A stretch of DNA of 64,000 nt from Bathymodiolus brooksi (GCA_963680875.1 OY804575.1:32392494-32456493); one strand, 5' to 3'. Shown: positions 35,001-45,800, counted from the stretch's first letter. Program-made: numbers and translations. Notes: generated by a model not told the origin, from the sequence alone.

Positions 35001-37576
35001 TTGTTCTTACCAGTTAAAGGGCCCGGGTGGCTCAATGAGTGAGGTAGTTGGATTACCTAGCAACTCATACAAGCCTATCACCAATACGGCGTGGGTTCGG
35101 GCACGGCTTTGTAAATTACAAAAAGGGTGCAATCGAATCGCAGTCGTAAGTGATAAAGTTTACCAGTTGCTTGCCCATGAAAGGTGGTTCTCTCCGGATT
35201 TTCTGGCTTCTTCCACCATTAAATCTTGTCGCCATGATATAGCTGAAATATTGTTGAAGGTGGCGTTAAGTACAATAAAAAAATCTTACTAGATATGCGA
35301 GGAAATATTGATACATGTACTATTTCTTTGAAAATGTATTTTCAAAATGAAGCAGAACCTAGAATTCCATATGTTTCCGTCAATAGTTTCTCTGTAATAT
35401 GTGAAATAAGGGTAATAACAAAATTACCGAACATGGTAATGTGGAAGAGTGGTTCATTTTGTTTTGGTTCGGGAGGTTGTGCCATTATTCAACCTTTTCT
35501 AGACTAATACTAAATATAAAGTTGTCGCTTGCTTCATGATGTCCATATATGCCGATATTAGTAAAATAACGTAGTGATTTGGTTTGGTTTATGGTGTTTA
35601 ACGCCACTTTCAACAATATTTCAGCTATATCGTGGTGGTTAGTTCTATTGGTGAAGGAAACCGGCGTACCCGGAGAAAACAACATACCTTTTGCAAGTCA
35701 CTAGCAAACTTTATCACATATCTTGTATCGAGTACACCTCGCCTGAGCGGGATTCGAACTCACAAGGTTAGTGGTGATAGGTATTAATTGCATAGGTAGC
35801 TATAAATTCAACGACCATGCGATCACGACCACGACGGCCCCCCGAAATAACGCAATGAATTCATCTCAACTTGGTATATGAAATGTGATGTGAACATTAG
35901 ATCTCGATAGAAATATGTATAACATATCTACATATCGTTACCAATTAATCAGGTGGTCTATTTCATCTATTGTTAATATTGTATTATGCTTATATATAAA
36001 CACCATGTTATGCACCCGTGTATTTCCAGGATGTGGCATTTATACCGGAGAAAGAAGGAGAAGAACAGTACTTTGATAATTTCATGGTTTCTAGACAACA
36101 TATTATTTATCTACATATGATTAAATTTAATACTGTAAATAGTATAAAATATGGAGCTACTAATGAGAAAAACCCTTTTCTCCTTGTCCTGTGCAGAACA
36201 AACATTTTGTATTGAAATTTTGATATTTGTTTTACTGTTATTTGTTTAATTTAATCTGCATGTATTATATTAAGTAAACATGAGAGAAAACCTAGGGAAC
36301 ATCAATCATGGAGAATCTAGAGACACAGACAACATTGGGCACACAAGACACAGTGCGACACAAACAAAACAAACAAGGCAACGCATAAAGCTAACAACAC
36401 GGGCTAAATGGATGCCATCAAGTAATGATATCCTGGAACATAGATTTCTACAACATCTTATCATACTAAGACGGCGGTAAAATGAAAACAACCTTTCTGG
36501 TGTCCTAGAGATTATAATTTATACATAATTCCTAATATCTGCAACGTTTATTACATTCATAAACAAGAAGAATACAGAAACCTTTGAGGATATCAATGAG
36601 GTGATCAACAGACGTACACTAAAGAAGGACAGGCAATGCAATGGCTATGGCCAACAGAAAAAAGGACAAAAGATCTACAAAGTACTATACAGAAAACAAT
36701 TTATTGGATAACAATATACCACCTCGCTCACTTTCCTGGCTTGATATAGGCAATTAAATGAAAATTGTCAGGGTTAAATTAGCTTTAAGAGCACATACCC
36801 CTTTCTTAGTGAACTAATGCGGTTTTCCACATGTGCGTGAAATGTCAACCTTCACATATATTATTAGTATAAAAATCGGCCACATTGTACTTAGTTAAAC
36901 TATCTTAAATGTTCCAGGAAAAGACCGATATTAGAACTATAACTGTATTTATCTACAATGAATGGTCAGATGGTGATGTGATACCATCCTCAGAAAAAAG
37001 TGTGGCAGACTTTGTTGGTCCGATTGTAAACGATTTCATGACGTCACAGAAATCCATGACCGTTGTATGCAGGTATTCTAACAATTATCATAATGAGCAC
37101 AATTTGTGTGATACAACTATAAAAAACATATATGTAATGAGTAAACATAGCTATATAAGAAATGCGGGGAAAACAATATCACGACGTGTGACTTGGATGA
37201 AGGTAGAGAGGTCATGTTTATCGGTTTAATTCTAGAATTCACATTGCGCCATCGGTTTTGTTTACCTATCGTGGCAGTATTTGATTTTACCAAGAAAAAA
37301 TCAGCAACTTTCTAACTGCAATTTTATTCTTTATTATGTTCGTTTTGGTACATTAATTGTGACTAGCATATTCTGAGATTGTCTTCATATTTGTAACTAG
37401 CTGACAAATTACTTTGTTTTATTTTAATATTTAGGAATTTATATTTTATACATTTGTTATATTTTTGTAGGGATGGGTGTACAAGGGGTGGAATATTTTT
37501 AACAACAGGCCTCGTCATTGAGCAAAAAGAAATGGACGAGGAAGTTGATATATTTCAAGTAGTAAGACGTATTTAG
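28899..37576 (+). CDS. Receptor-type protein tyrosine phosphatase, partial: end of D1 and D2 domain
   Basis: Six candidate exons on the plus strand (28899-29027, 30951-31050, 32217-32290, 36030-36134, 36918-37072, 37471-37561 or to a TAG at 37574-37576). Each has AG and GT borders, and phases agree throughout (0, 1, 0, 0, 2, 0). Together they run from the D1 end (DQYIMVYDVLVEAF) through the D1-D2 linker into D2 (SNDYINAVIIP), the WPD-like block (EWSDGDVIPSS) and the C-x5-R loop (VVCRDGCTRGGIF). Receptor PTPs are single-pass membrane proteins with two intracellular phosphatase domains; D2 is usually regulatory. The loop lacks the His of HCSAGxGRT, so D2 is probably a pseudophosphatase. Not found: the D1 catalytic exons, the early D2 exon holding the FIVTQ-like block, and the C-terminal end. 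The gene may be partly lost, or its other exons may lie outside the window. Confidence 0.75.
29028..30950 (+). other. RPTP intron with a foldback
   Basis: AT-rich intron sequence. The only clear structure is the 49-bp-arm foldback at 30512-30640. A 123-codon plus-strand frame over 30215-30586 and a 90-codon minus-strand frame over 30470-30742 overlap the foldback, resemble nothing, and are taken as chance. Confidence 0.55.
30512..30640. repeat. Foldback: 49-bp inverted arms, 31-bp loop
   Basis: The left arm 30512-30560 and right arm 30592-30640 match at 48 of 49 positions when reverse complemented. The core is GCATAGAGTTGTGCAAATTT / AAATTTGCACAACTCTATGC. The loop at 30561-30591 is unrelated. 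It could be a foldback MITE or a recent inverted duplication. A transcript would form a strong hairpin. Confidence 0.95.
30951..31050 (+). CDS. RPTP exon: start of D2
   Basis: 100 bp, entering in phase 0 and ending after the first base of a codon. The acceptor has a long T run (CATTTTTTTCTAG) and the donor is CAC|GTAAGA. The peptide has KLLELKSKYNDDKY then AGKRKENIHNNAVKSILP, corresponding to the D2 start (the ...ENxxKNRxxxILPxD region). It follows directly in frame from the previous exon. Confidence 0.75.
31051..31588 (+). other. RPTP intron sequence, nothing recognised
   Basis: Unique AT-rich sequence. It holds a small hairpin, CTGACAAATA...TATTTGTCAG, at about 31529-31552. Confidence 0.5.
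31589..31770. repeat. 31-bp tandem repeat, about 6 copies
   Basis: Unit core TTAGACATCAGTATTTGTTA followed by ATGTATAATAG, with near-perfect copies and a few point changes. It leads directly into the first block of the 29-bp minisatellite. Confidence 0.9.
31771..32039. repeat. 29-bp minisatellite, block 1 (about 9 units)
   Basis: Units of the type ACATTAACGCTGTTATTATA followed by CCCGTGAGT, more diverged than block 2 (for example GTGCGT and GTGTGT in place of GTGAGT). It ends ACATTTATTGAGTAATTAC at 32021-32039, a sequence that also ends block 2. Confidence 0.9.
32217..32290 (+). CDS. RPTP exon: D2 with DYINAVIIP, seed of the minisatellite
   Basis: 74 bp, completing the codon left open by the previous exon and ending in phase 0. 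The acceptor is ATTTTACTTTACAG|ATG and the donor is CCC|GTGAGT, close to consensus. The peptide DDFRPFLMLYGKSSNDYINA then VIIP matches the PTP DYINA(S/V) region of D2. The last 24 bp, plus the donor, are repeated downstream as a 29-bp minisatellite. Confidence 0.8.
32267..32982. repeat. 29-bp minisatellite, block 2, built from an exon end and its splice donor (about 24 units)
   Basis: The exon-intron junction at 32267-32295 (ACATTAACGCTGTCATTATA then CCC|GTGAGT) is the first unit, and the same 29 bp repeats head to tail to about 32963. Many units keep GTGAGT after CCC or CAC. Odd and even units often alternate AACGCTG and AATGATG, hinting at a 58-bp pair. The block ends with the 19-bp tail ACATTTATTGAGTAATTAC (32964-32982), as block 1 does. 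Confidence 0.93.
33080..33345 (+). mobile_element. tRNA-derived SINE (family A), plus strand
   Basis: The head GTGCCGTCGTGGTCGTGATT is followed by the B-box-like GAGTTCGAACCCTG at about 33164. A body then leads to the tail ACCGCCACGATATAGCTGAA and GTGGCGTTAAACACCATAA. It is collinear with the minus-strand copy at 35590-35842. Confidence 0.8.
33346..33534. other. RPTP intron sequence, nothing recognised
   Basis: AT-rich and without recognisable coding or repeat. Confidence 0.4.
33535..33675. repeat. Foldback MITE with ~60-bp arms
   Basis: The left arm contains ATTACGTGATGTTTTTCATA then TTGGCCTAG; the right arm contains CCAGGCCAATATGAAAAACA then TCACGTAAT, its reverse complement with few mismatches. 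The inner parts (CCGAGGCCTGCTGTATTGG / CCAATACAGCAGACCGAGG) also pair. The loop is about 15 bp. Confidence 0.9.
33775..33840. repeat. CGTATTGG-rich palindromic segment
   Basis: CCAATACGGA-aaata-TCCGTATTGG is a perfect 10-bp inverted repeat (about 33780-33804). GTATTGGCCCAAT follows near 33818. The shared CCAATAC / GTATTGG words suggest it is a further part of the foldback element at 33535-33675. Confidence 0.6.
34340..34540 (-). mobile_element. tRNA-derived SINE (family B), minus strand
   Basis: On the minus strand: GTTAGCATGATCGCCTCCAG, then a B-box-like CCTGGGTTTGAAGCCCAG, then GACCAAAGACTATAAGACTG, TGCTGCTTTCCCTG and finally AGGATAATGTCTCCGAGTG. This order resembles a common molluscan tRNA-SINE that I recall. 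It differs from family A in head and tail. A 106-codon plus-strand frame (34235-34555) runs across it and is taken as spurious. Confidence 0.6.
34541..35019. other. RPTP intron sequence, nothing recognised
   Basis: AT-rich. It was searched by eye for the missing D2 exon (FIVTQ / DFWRMV-type block) without success. Confidence 0.4.
35020..35285 (+). mobile_element. tRNA-derived SINE (family A), plus strand, diverged
   Basis: The head GGGCCCGGGTGGCTCAATGA is more tRNA-like than in other copies, with the B-box-like GGGTTCGGGCAC. The tail CGCCATGATATAGCTGAAAT then GTTGAAGGTGGCGTTAAG matches the family. Confidence 0.75.
35590..35842 (-). mobile_element. tRNA-derived SINE (family A), minus strand, best copy
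   Basis: On the minus strand: GGGCCGTCGTGGTCGTGATC, B-box GTGAGTTCGAATCCCGC, then CCACCACGATATAGCTGAAA and AAGTGGCGTTAAACACCATA. It is about 250 bp and the most complete copy in the window, so it serves as a reference for the others. Confidence 0.8.
36030..36134 (+). CDS. RPTP exon: D2, PEKEGEEQYFDNF block
   Basis: 105 bp, 35 codons, phase 0 at both ends. The acceptor is GTGTATTTCCAG|GAT; the donor ACT|GTAAAT is weak. The peptide DVAFIPEKEGEEQYFDNFMV then SRQHIIYL matches the D2 region before the WPD loop (the WPEEEGEExYGxFxV type). In-frame reading continues some way past 36134, so the true donor could lie elsewhere. Confidence 0.6.
36135..36917 (+). other. RPTP intron with a possible dispersed-repeat fragment
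   Basis: About 36600-36710 (GGACAGGCAATGCAATGGCT, then AAAGGACAAAAGATCTACAA) resembles a dispersed mussel repeat I recall, at low confidence. A 66-codon frame at 36280-36480 has no recognisable motif. Confidence 0.35.
36918..37072 (+). CDS. RPTP exon: D2 WPD-like loop
   Basis: 155 bp, phase 0 in, two bases of a codon out. The acceptor is AAATGTTCCAG|GAA and the donor is GCAG|GTATTC. The peptide EKTDIRTITVFIYNEWSDGD then VIPSSEKSVADFVGPI matches the PTP R-x-hydrophobic-WPDxGVP block. WPD reads WSD, keeping the Asp but losing the Pro. It ends in MTVVC, the start of the signature loop. Confidence 0.82.
37471..37576 (+). CDS. RPTP exon: D2 signature loop, end uncertain
   Basis: The acceptor ATATTTTTGTAG|GGA completes the split codon to give CRDGCTRGGIFLTTGLVIEQ, then KEMDEEVDIFQV. 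The C-x5-R core is kept (C, five residues, R), but the His before Cys is Val and the SAGVG residues are replaced. Two ends are possible: splicing at CAAGTA|GTAAGA (exon end 37561) into an exon not seen here, or read-through to the TAG at 37574-37576. A normal D2 extends some 25-30 residues further, so splicing is the better guess. Confidence 0.8.
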
Positions 37577-37779
37577 ACTCGACGACCAGAATTATTGTCA
37601 AGTGTTGTAAGCTTAATGCACTTAATATATGAAAAGGTCATTGTTGGTGTCATAATTGTTGTTAATTTCTTAATGATTTTAAAGTTGATTTGCTCTTAAT
37701 TTCAATATCAATAGATTACATTACTTGACAACTGTAAATTTGAAACATAAACCTATCTAATAAACCATATCAGTTACGA
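37577..37779. other. AT-rich spacer or intron, nothing recognised
   Basis: Unique sequence without coding signal. Confidence 0.4.
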
Positions 37780-38120
37780 AACAGTGACTACTGGATAGAT
37801 GTTGCTCTCAGGAAGTGTATCCTGCAGCAGGTACATTGACCCAATGATAGTAATAATACAGGTAGATTTCTAATTCAGTCCACACGGACGCGTTTCTTGA
37901 ATAACCTTCGTCATGTACGATCATGGTCAACAGATTGAAAAGGCAAATCATTTAACACCCTTTGGAGGGCAAGTACAACAAAGAGTCATAACAAGATAGT
38001 TTAAATCGGCTAATGTATTCTATGTCTGAGGGAGGTTGGCCTTGGTTGCAGTATTTAGGAACTGTAATGTTCACACATTGATTGATATTGTCTGATAAAC
38101 CATGCCAATACTGGGCCACT
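37780..38120. repeat. ~340-bp duplicated unit, copy A
   Basis: Diverged direct duplicate of 38121-38440. Paired blocks are TACTGGATAGATG / TACTGGGTGGATG, ATGATAGTAATAATACAGGT / GTAATAGTAATAAAAACGCA and CATGTACGATCATGGTCAAC / TATGTACGTTCTTAGTCAAA. Near its end, TATGTCTGAGGGAGGTTGGC and TTTAGGAACTGTAATG correspond to one monomer of the 72-bp satellite. Confidence 0.75.
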
Positions 38121-38344
38121 TATTACTGGGTGGATGATAAACATCGGGTACTAATAAGCTACCAGATGTATTAACTCAGTAATAGTAATAAAAACGCAGC
38201 TATCATATCTGATTTAGTTGCACGACACATTTATTTCAGGAATAGCTTTCATTATGTACGTTCTTAGTCAAACAGTTGGAAAGGTGGTACCATAAGAGTC
38301 TTTGGGAGAAAGTAAGCCAAACGGCCTTAACAGCTCAGTCACCA
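38121..38344. repeat. ~340-bp duplicated unit, copy B, running into the satellite
   Basis: Matches copy A at an offset of about 340 bp. From about 38345 (CCATTGTCTACGGTTACCTA) its sequence becomes the first 72-bp monomer with no break. Confidence 0.75.
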
Positions 38345-38900
38345 TTGTCTACGGTTACCTATGCCTGATGGAGATTGACCTTATTTTTAAAACAATTACA
38401 TCATGTAGGAACTTTAAATGTCTAAGGTCACCTATGCCTGATGGAGATTCACTTTACTTTTAATGAATTACATCATGTAGGAACTTTAAATGTCTAAGGT
38501 CACCTATGCTTGATGGAGATTGATCTTACTTTTAATGAATTACATCATGTAGGAACTTTAAATGTATAAGGTCACCTATGCCTGATGGAGATTGACTTTA
38601 CTTTTAAAACAATTACATCATGTAGGAACTTTAAATGTCTAAGGTCACCTATGCCTGATGGAGATTGACCTTACTTTTAATGAATTACATCATGTAGGAA
38701 CTTTAAATGTCTAAGGTCACCTATGCTTGATGGAGATTGACCTTACTTTTAATCAATTACATTATGTAGGAACTTTAAATGTATAAGGTCACCTATGCCT
38801 GATGGAGATTGACCTTACTTTTAAAACATTTACATCATGTAGGAACTTTAAATGTCTAAGGAAACCTATGCCTGATGGCAATGAACCTTACTTTTAATGA
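38345..38900. repeat. Early three-monomer period at the satellite edge
   Basis: Every third monomer has TTTTAAAACAATTACATC in place of TTTTAATGAATTACATC (about 38391, 38608 and 38825), giving a ~217-bp period (73+72+72) that is not seen further in. Confidence 0.8.
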
Positions 38901-41900
38901 ATTACATCATGTAGGAACTTTAAATGTCTAAGGTCACCTATGCCTGATGGATATTGACCTTACTTTTAATGAATTACATCATGTAGAAACTTTAAATGTC
39001 TATGGTCACCTATGTCTGATGGAGATTGACCTTACTTTTAATGAATTACATCATGTAGAAACTTTAAATGTCTAAGGTCACCTATGTCTGATGGAGATTG
39101 ACCTTACTTTTCATGAATTACATCATGTAGAAACTTTAAATGTCTAAGGTCACCTATGTCTGATGGAGATTGACTTTACTTTTATTGAATTACATCATGT
39201 AGAGACTTTAAATGTCTAAGGTCACCTATGTCTGATGGAGATTGAACTTACTTTTAATGAATTATATCATGTAGAAACTTTAAATGTCTAAGGTCACCTA
39301 TGCCTGATGGAGATTGACCTTACTTTTAATGAATTACATCATGTAGGAACTTTAAATGTCTAAGATCACCTATGCCTGGTGGAGATTGACCTTACTTTTA
39401 ATGAATTACATCATGTAGAAACTTTAAATGTCTAAGGTCACCTATGTCTGATGGAGATTGACCTTACTTTTAATGAATTACATCATGTAGGAACTTTAAA
39501 TGTCTAAGGTCACCTATGCCTTATGGAGATTGACCTTACTTTTAATGAATGACATCATGTAGAAACTTTAAATGTCTAAGGTCACCTATGCTTGATGGAG
39601 ATTGGCATTACTTTTAATGAATTACATCATGTAGGAACTTTAAATGTCTAAGGTCACCTATGCCTGATGGAGATTGACCTTACTTTTAATGAATTACATC
39701 ATGTAGGAACTTTAAATGTCTAAGGTCACCTATGCCTGATAGAGATTGACCTTACTTTTAATGAATTGCATCATTTAGGAACTTTAAATGTCTAAGGTCA
39801 CCTATGCCTGATGGAGATTGACCTTACTTTTAATGAATTACATCATGTAGAAACTTAAAATGTCTAAGGTCACCTATGCCTGATGGAGATTGACCTTACT
39901 TTTAATGAATTACATCATGTAGGAACTTTAAATGTCTAAGGTCACCTATGCTTGATGGAGATTGACCTTACATTTAATGAATTACATCATGTAGAAACTT
40001 TAAATGTCTAAGGTCACCTATGCTTGATGGAGATTTACCTTACATTTAATGAATTACATCATGTAGAAACTTTAAATGTCTAAGGTCACCTATGCCTGAT
40101 GGAGATTGACCTTACTTTTAATGAATTACATCATGTAGGAACTTTAAATGTCTAAGATCACCTATGCCTGATGGAGATTAACCTTACTTTTAATGAATTA
40201 CATCATGTAGGAACTTTAAATGTCTAAGGTCACCTATGCCTGATGGAGATTGACCTTACTTTTAATGAATTATATCATGTAGGAACTTTAAATGTCTAAG
40301 GTCACCTATGTCTGTTGGAGATTGACCTTACTTTTAATTAATTAAATCATGTAGGAACTTTAAATGTCTAAGGTCACCTATGCCTGATGGAGATTGACCT
40401 TATTTTTAATGAATTACATCATGTAGGAACTTTAAATGTCTAAGGTCACCTATGCCTGATGGAGATTTACCTTACTTTTAATGAATTACATCATGTAGAA
40501 ACTTAAAATGTCTAAAGTCACCTATGCCTGATGGAGATTGACCTTACTTTTAATGAATTACATCATGTAGGAACTTTAGATGTCTTTGGTCACCTATGCC
40601 TGATGGAGATTGACCTTACATTTAATGAATTACATCATGTAGAAACTTTAAATGTCTAAGGTCACCTATGCCTGATGGAGATTGACCTTACATTTAATGA
40701 ATTACATCATGTAGAAACTTTAAATGTCTAAGGTCACCTATGCCTGATGGAGATTGACTTTCCTTTTAATGAATTACATCATGTAGGAACTTTAAATGTC
40801 TAAGGTCACCTATGCCTGATGAAGATTGGCCTTACATTTAATGCATTACATCATGTAGAAACTTTAAATGTCTAAGGTCACCTATGCTTGATGGAGATTG
40901 ACCTTACTTTTAATGAATTACATCATGTAGGAACTTTAAATGTCTAAGGTCACCTATGCCTGATGGAGATTGACCTTACTTTTAATGAATTACATCATGT
41001 AGGAACTTTAAATGTCTAAGGTCACCTATGTCTGATGGAGATTGACCTTACTTTTAATGAATTACATCATGTAGGAACTTTAAATGTCTAAGGTCACCTA
41101 TGTCTGATGGAGATTGACCTTACTTTTAATGAATTACATCATGTAGAAACATTAAATGTCTAAGGTCACCTATGTCTGATGGAGATTGAACTTACTTTTA
41201 ATGAATTATATCATGTAGAAACTTTAAATGTCTAAGGTCACCTATGCCTGATGGAGATTGACCTTACTTTTAATGAATTACATCATGTAGGAACTTTAAA
41301 TGTCTAAGATCACCTATGCCTGGTGGAGATTGACCTTACTTTTAATGAATTACATCATGTAGAAACTTTAAATGTCTAAGGTCACCTATGTCTGATGGAG
41401 ATTGACCTTACTTTTAATGAATTACATCATGTAGGAACTTTAAATGTCTAAGGTCACCTATGCCTGATGGAGATTGACCTTACTTTTAATGAATTACATC
41501 ATGTAGAAACTTTAAATGTCTAAGGTCACATATGCTTGGTGGAGATAGGCATTACTTTTAATGAATTACATCATGTAGGAACTTTAAATGTCTAAGGTCA
41601 CCTATGCCTGATGGAGATTGACCTTACTTTTAATGAATTACATCATTTAGGAACTTTAAATGTCTAAGGTCACCTATGCCTGATGGAGATTGACCTTACT
41701 TTTAATGAATTACATCATGTAGAAACTTAAAATGTCTAAGGTCACCTATGCCTGATGGAGATTGACCTTACTTTTAATGAATTACATCATGTAGAAACTT
41801 AAAATGTCTAAAGTCACCTATGCCTGATGGAGATTGACCTTACTTTTAATGAATTACATCATGTAGGAACTATAAATGTCTTTGGTCACCTATGCCTGAT

Positions 41901-42830
41901 GGAGATTGACCTTACATTTAATGAATTACATCATGTAGAAACTTTAAATGTCTAAGGTCACCTATGCCTGATGGAGATTGACCTTACATTTAATGAATTA
42001 CATCATGTAGAAACTTTAAATGTCTAAGGTCACCTATCCCTGATGGAGATTGACCTTATTTTTAATGAATTACATCATGTAGGAACTTTAAATGTCTAAG
42101 GTCACCTATGCCTGATGAAGATTGGCCTTACATTTAATGCATTACATCATGTAGAAACTTTAAATGTCTAAGGTCACCTATGCTTGATGGAGATTGACCT
42201 TACTTTTAATGAATTACATCATGTAGGAACTTTAAATGTCTAAGGTCACCTATGCCTGATGGAGATTGACCTTACTTTTAATGAATTACATCATGTAGGA
42301 ACTTTAAATGTCTAAGGTCACCTATGTCTGATGGAGATTGACCTTACTTTTAATGAATTACATCATGTAGGAACTTTAAATGTCTAAGGTCACCTATGTC
42401 TGATGGAGATTGACCTTACTTTTAATGAATTACATCATGTAGAAACATTAAATGTCTAAGGTCACCTATGTCTGATGGAGATTGAACTTACTTTTAATGA
42501 ATTATATCATGTAGAAACTTTAAATGTCTAAGGTCACCTATGCCTGATGGAGATTGACCTTACTTTTAATGAATTACATCATGTAGGAACTTTAAATGTC
42601 TAAGATCACCTATGCCTGGTGGAGATTGACCTTACTTTTAATGAATTACATCATGTAGAAACTTTAAATGTCTAAGGTCACCTATGTCTGATGGAGATTG
42701 ACCTTACTTTTAATGAATTACATCATGTAGGAACTTTAAATGTCTAAGGTCACCTATGCCTGATGGAGATTGACCTTACTTTTAATGAATTACATCATGT
42801 AGAAACTTTAAATGTCTAAGGTCACATATG

Positions 42831-45800
42831 CTTGGTGGAGATTGGCATTACTTTTAATGAATTACATCATGTAGGAACTTTAAATGTCTAAGGTCACCTA
42901 TGCCTGATGGAGATTGACCTTACTTTTAATGAATTACATCATTTAGGAACTTTAAATGTCTAAGGTCACCTATGTCTGATGGAGATTGACCTTACTTTTA
43001 ATGAATTACATCATGTAGAAACTTAAAATGTCTAAGGTCACCTATGCCTGATGGAGATTGACCTTACTTTTAATGAATTACATCATGTAGGAACTTTAAA
43101 TGTCTAAGGTCACCTATGCTTGATGGAGATTGACCTTACATTTAATGAATTACATCATGTAGAAACTTTAAATGTCTAAGGTCACCTATGCTTGATGGAG
43201 ATTTACCTCACATTTAATGAATTACATCATGTAGAAACTTTAAATGTCTAAGGTCACCTATGCCTGATGGAGATTGACCTTACTTTTAATGAATTACATC
43301 ATGTAGGAACTTTAAATGTCTAAGATCACCTATGCCTGATGGAGATTAACCTTACTTTTAATGAATTACATCATGTAGAAACTTTAAATGTCTAAGGTCA
43401 CCTATGCCTGATGGAGATTGACCTTACTTTTAATGAATTACATCATGTAGGAACTTTAAATGTCTAAGGTCACCTATGTCTGATGGAGATTGACCTTACT
43501 TTTAATGAATTACATCATGTAGGAACTTTAAATGTCTAAGGTCACCTATGTCTGATGGAGATTGACCTTACTTTTAATGAATTACATCATGTAGAAACAT
43601 TAAATGTCTAAGGTCACCTATGTCTGATGGAGATTGAACTTACTTTTAATGAATTATATCATGTAGAAACTTTAAATGTCTAAGGTCACCTATGCCTGAT
43701 GGAGATTGACCTTACTTTTAATGAATTACATCATGTAGGAACTTTAAATGTCTAAGATCACCTATGCCTGGTGGAGATTGACCTTACTTTTAATGAATTA
43801 CATCATGTAGAAACTTTAAATGTCTAAGGTCACCTATGTCTGATGGAGATTGACCTTACTTTTAATGAATTACATCATGTAGGAACTTTAAATGTCTAAG
43901 GTCACCTATGCCTGATGGAGATTGACCTTACTTTTAATGAATTACATCATGTAGAAACTTTAAATGTCTAAGGTCACATATGCTTGGTGGAGATTGGCAT
44001 TACTTTTAATGAATTACATCATGTAGGAACTTTAAATGTCTAAGGTCACCTATGCCTGATGGAGATTGACCTTACTTTTAATGAATTACATCATTTAGGA
44101 ACTTTAAATGTCTAAGGTCACCTATGTCTGATGGAGATTGACCTTACTTTTAATGAATTACATCATGTAGAAACTTAAAATGTCTAAGGTCACCTATGCC
44201 TGATGGAGATTGACCTTACTTTTAATGAATTACATCATGTAGGAACTTTAAATGTCTAAGGTCACCTATGCTTGATGGAGATTGACCTTACATTTAATGA
44301 ATTACATCATGTAGAAACTTTAAATGTCTAAGGTCACCTATGCTTGATGGAGATTTACCTCACATTTAATGAATTACATCATGTAGAAACTTTAAATGTC
44401 TAAGGTCACCTATGCCTGATGGAGATTGACCTTACTTTTAATGAATTACATCATGTAGGAACTTTAAATGTCTAAGATCACCTATGCCTGATGGAGATTA
44501 ACCTTACTTTTAATGAATTACATCATGTAGAAACTTTAAATGTCTAAGGTCACCTATGCTTGATGGAGATTTACCTCACATTTAATGAATTACATCATGT
44601 AGAAACATTAAATGTCTAAGGTCACCTATGTCTGATGGAGATTGAACTTACTTTTAATGAATTATATCATGTAGAAACTTTAAATGTCTAAGGTCACCTA
44701 TGCCTGATGGAGATTGACCTTACTTTTAATGAATTACATCATGTAGGAACTTTAAATGTCTAAGATCACCTATGCCTGGTGGAGATTGACCTTACTTTTA
44801 ATGAATTACATCATGTAGAAACTTTAAATGTCTAAGGTCACCTATGTCTGATGGAGATTGACCTTACTTTTAATGAATTACATCATGTAGGAACTTTAAA
44901 TGTCTAAGGTCACCTATGCCTGATGGAGATTGACCTTACTTTTAATGAATTACATCATGTAGAAACTTTAAATGTCTAAGGTCACATATGCTTGGTGGAG
45001 ATTGGCATTACTTTTAATGAATTACATCATGTAGGAACTTTAAATGTCTAAGGTCACCTATGCCTGATGGAGATTGACCTTACTTTTAATGAATTACATC
45101 ATTTAGGAACTTTAAATGTCTAAGGTCACCTATGTCTGATGGAGATTGACCTTACTTTTAATGAATTACATCATGTAGAAACTTAAAATGTCTAAGGTCA
45201 CCTATGCCTGATGGAGATTGACCTTACTTTTAATGAATTACATCATGTAGGAACTTTAAATGTCTAAGGTCACCTATGCTTGATGGAGATTGACCTTACA
45301 TTTAATGAATTACATCATGTAGAAACTTTAAATGTCTAAGGTCACCTATGCTTGATGGAGATTTACCTCACATTTAATGAATTACATCATGTAGAAACTT
45401 TAAATGTCTAAGGTCACCTATGCCTGATGGAGATTGACCTTACTTTTAATGAATTACATCATGTAGGAACTTTAAATGTCTAAGATCACCTATGCCTGAT
45501 GGAGATTAACCTTACTTTTAATGAATTACATCATGTAGAAACTTTAAATGTCTAAGGTCACCTATGCCTGATGGAGATTGACCTTACTTTTAATGAATTA
45601 CATCATGTAGGAACTTTAAATGTCTAAGGTCACCTATGTCTGATGGAGATTGACCTTACTTTTAATGAATTACATCATGTAGGAACTTTAAATGTCTAAG
45701 GTCACCTATGTCTGATGGAGATTGACCTTACTTTTAATGAATTACATCATGTAGAAACATTAAATGTCTAAGGTCACCTATGTCTGATGGAGATTGAACT

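Noticed and set aside
36280..36480. 66-codon ORF between phosphatase exons
   Set aside because: There is no PTP similarity and no splice context that fits the phase 0 borders of its neighbours. It is probably intronic.
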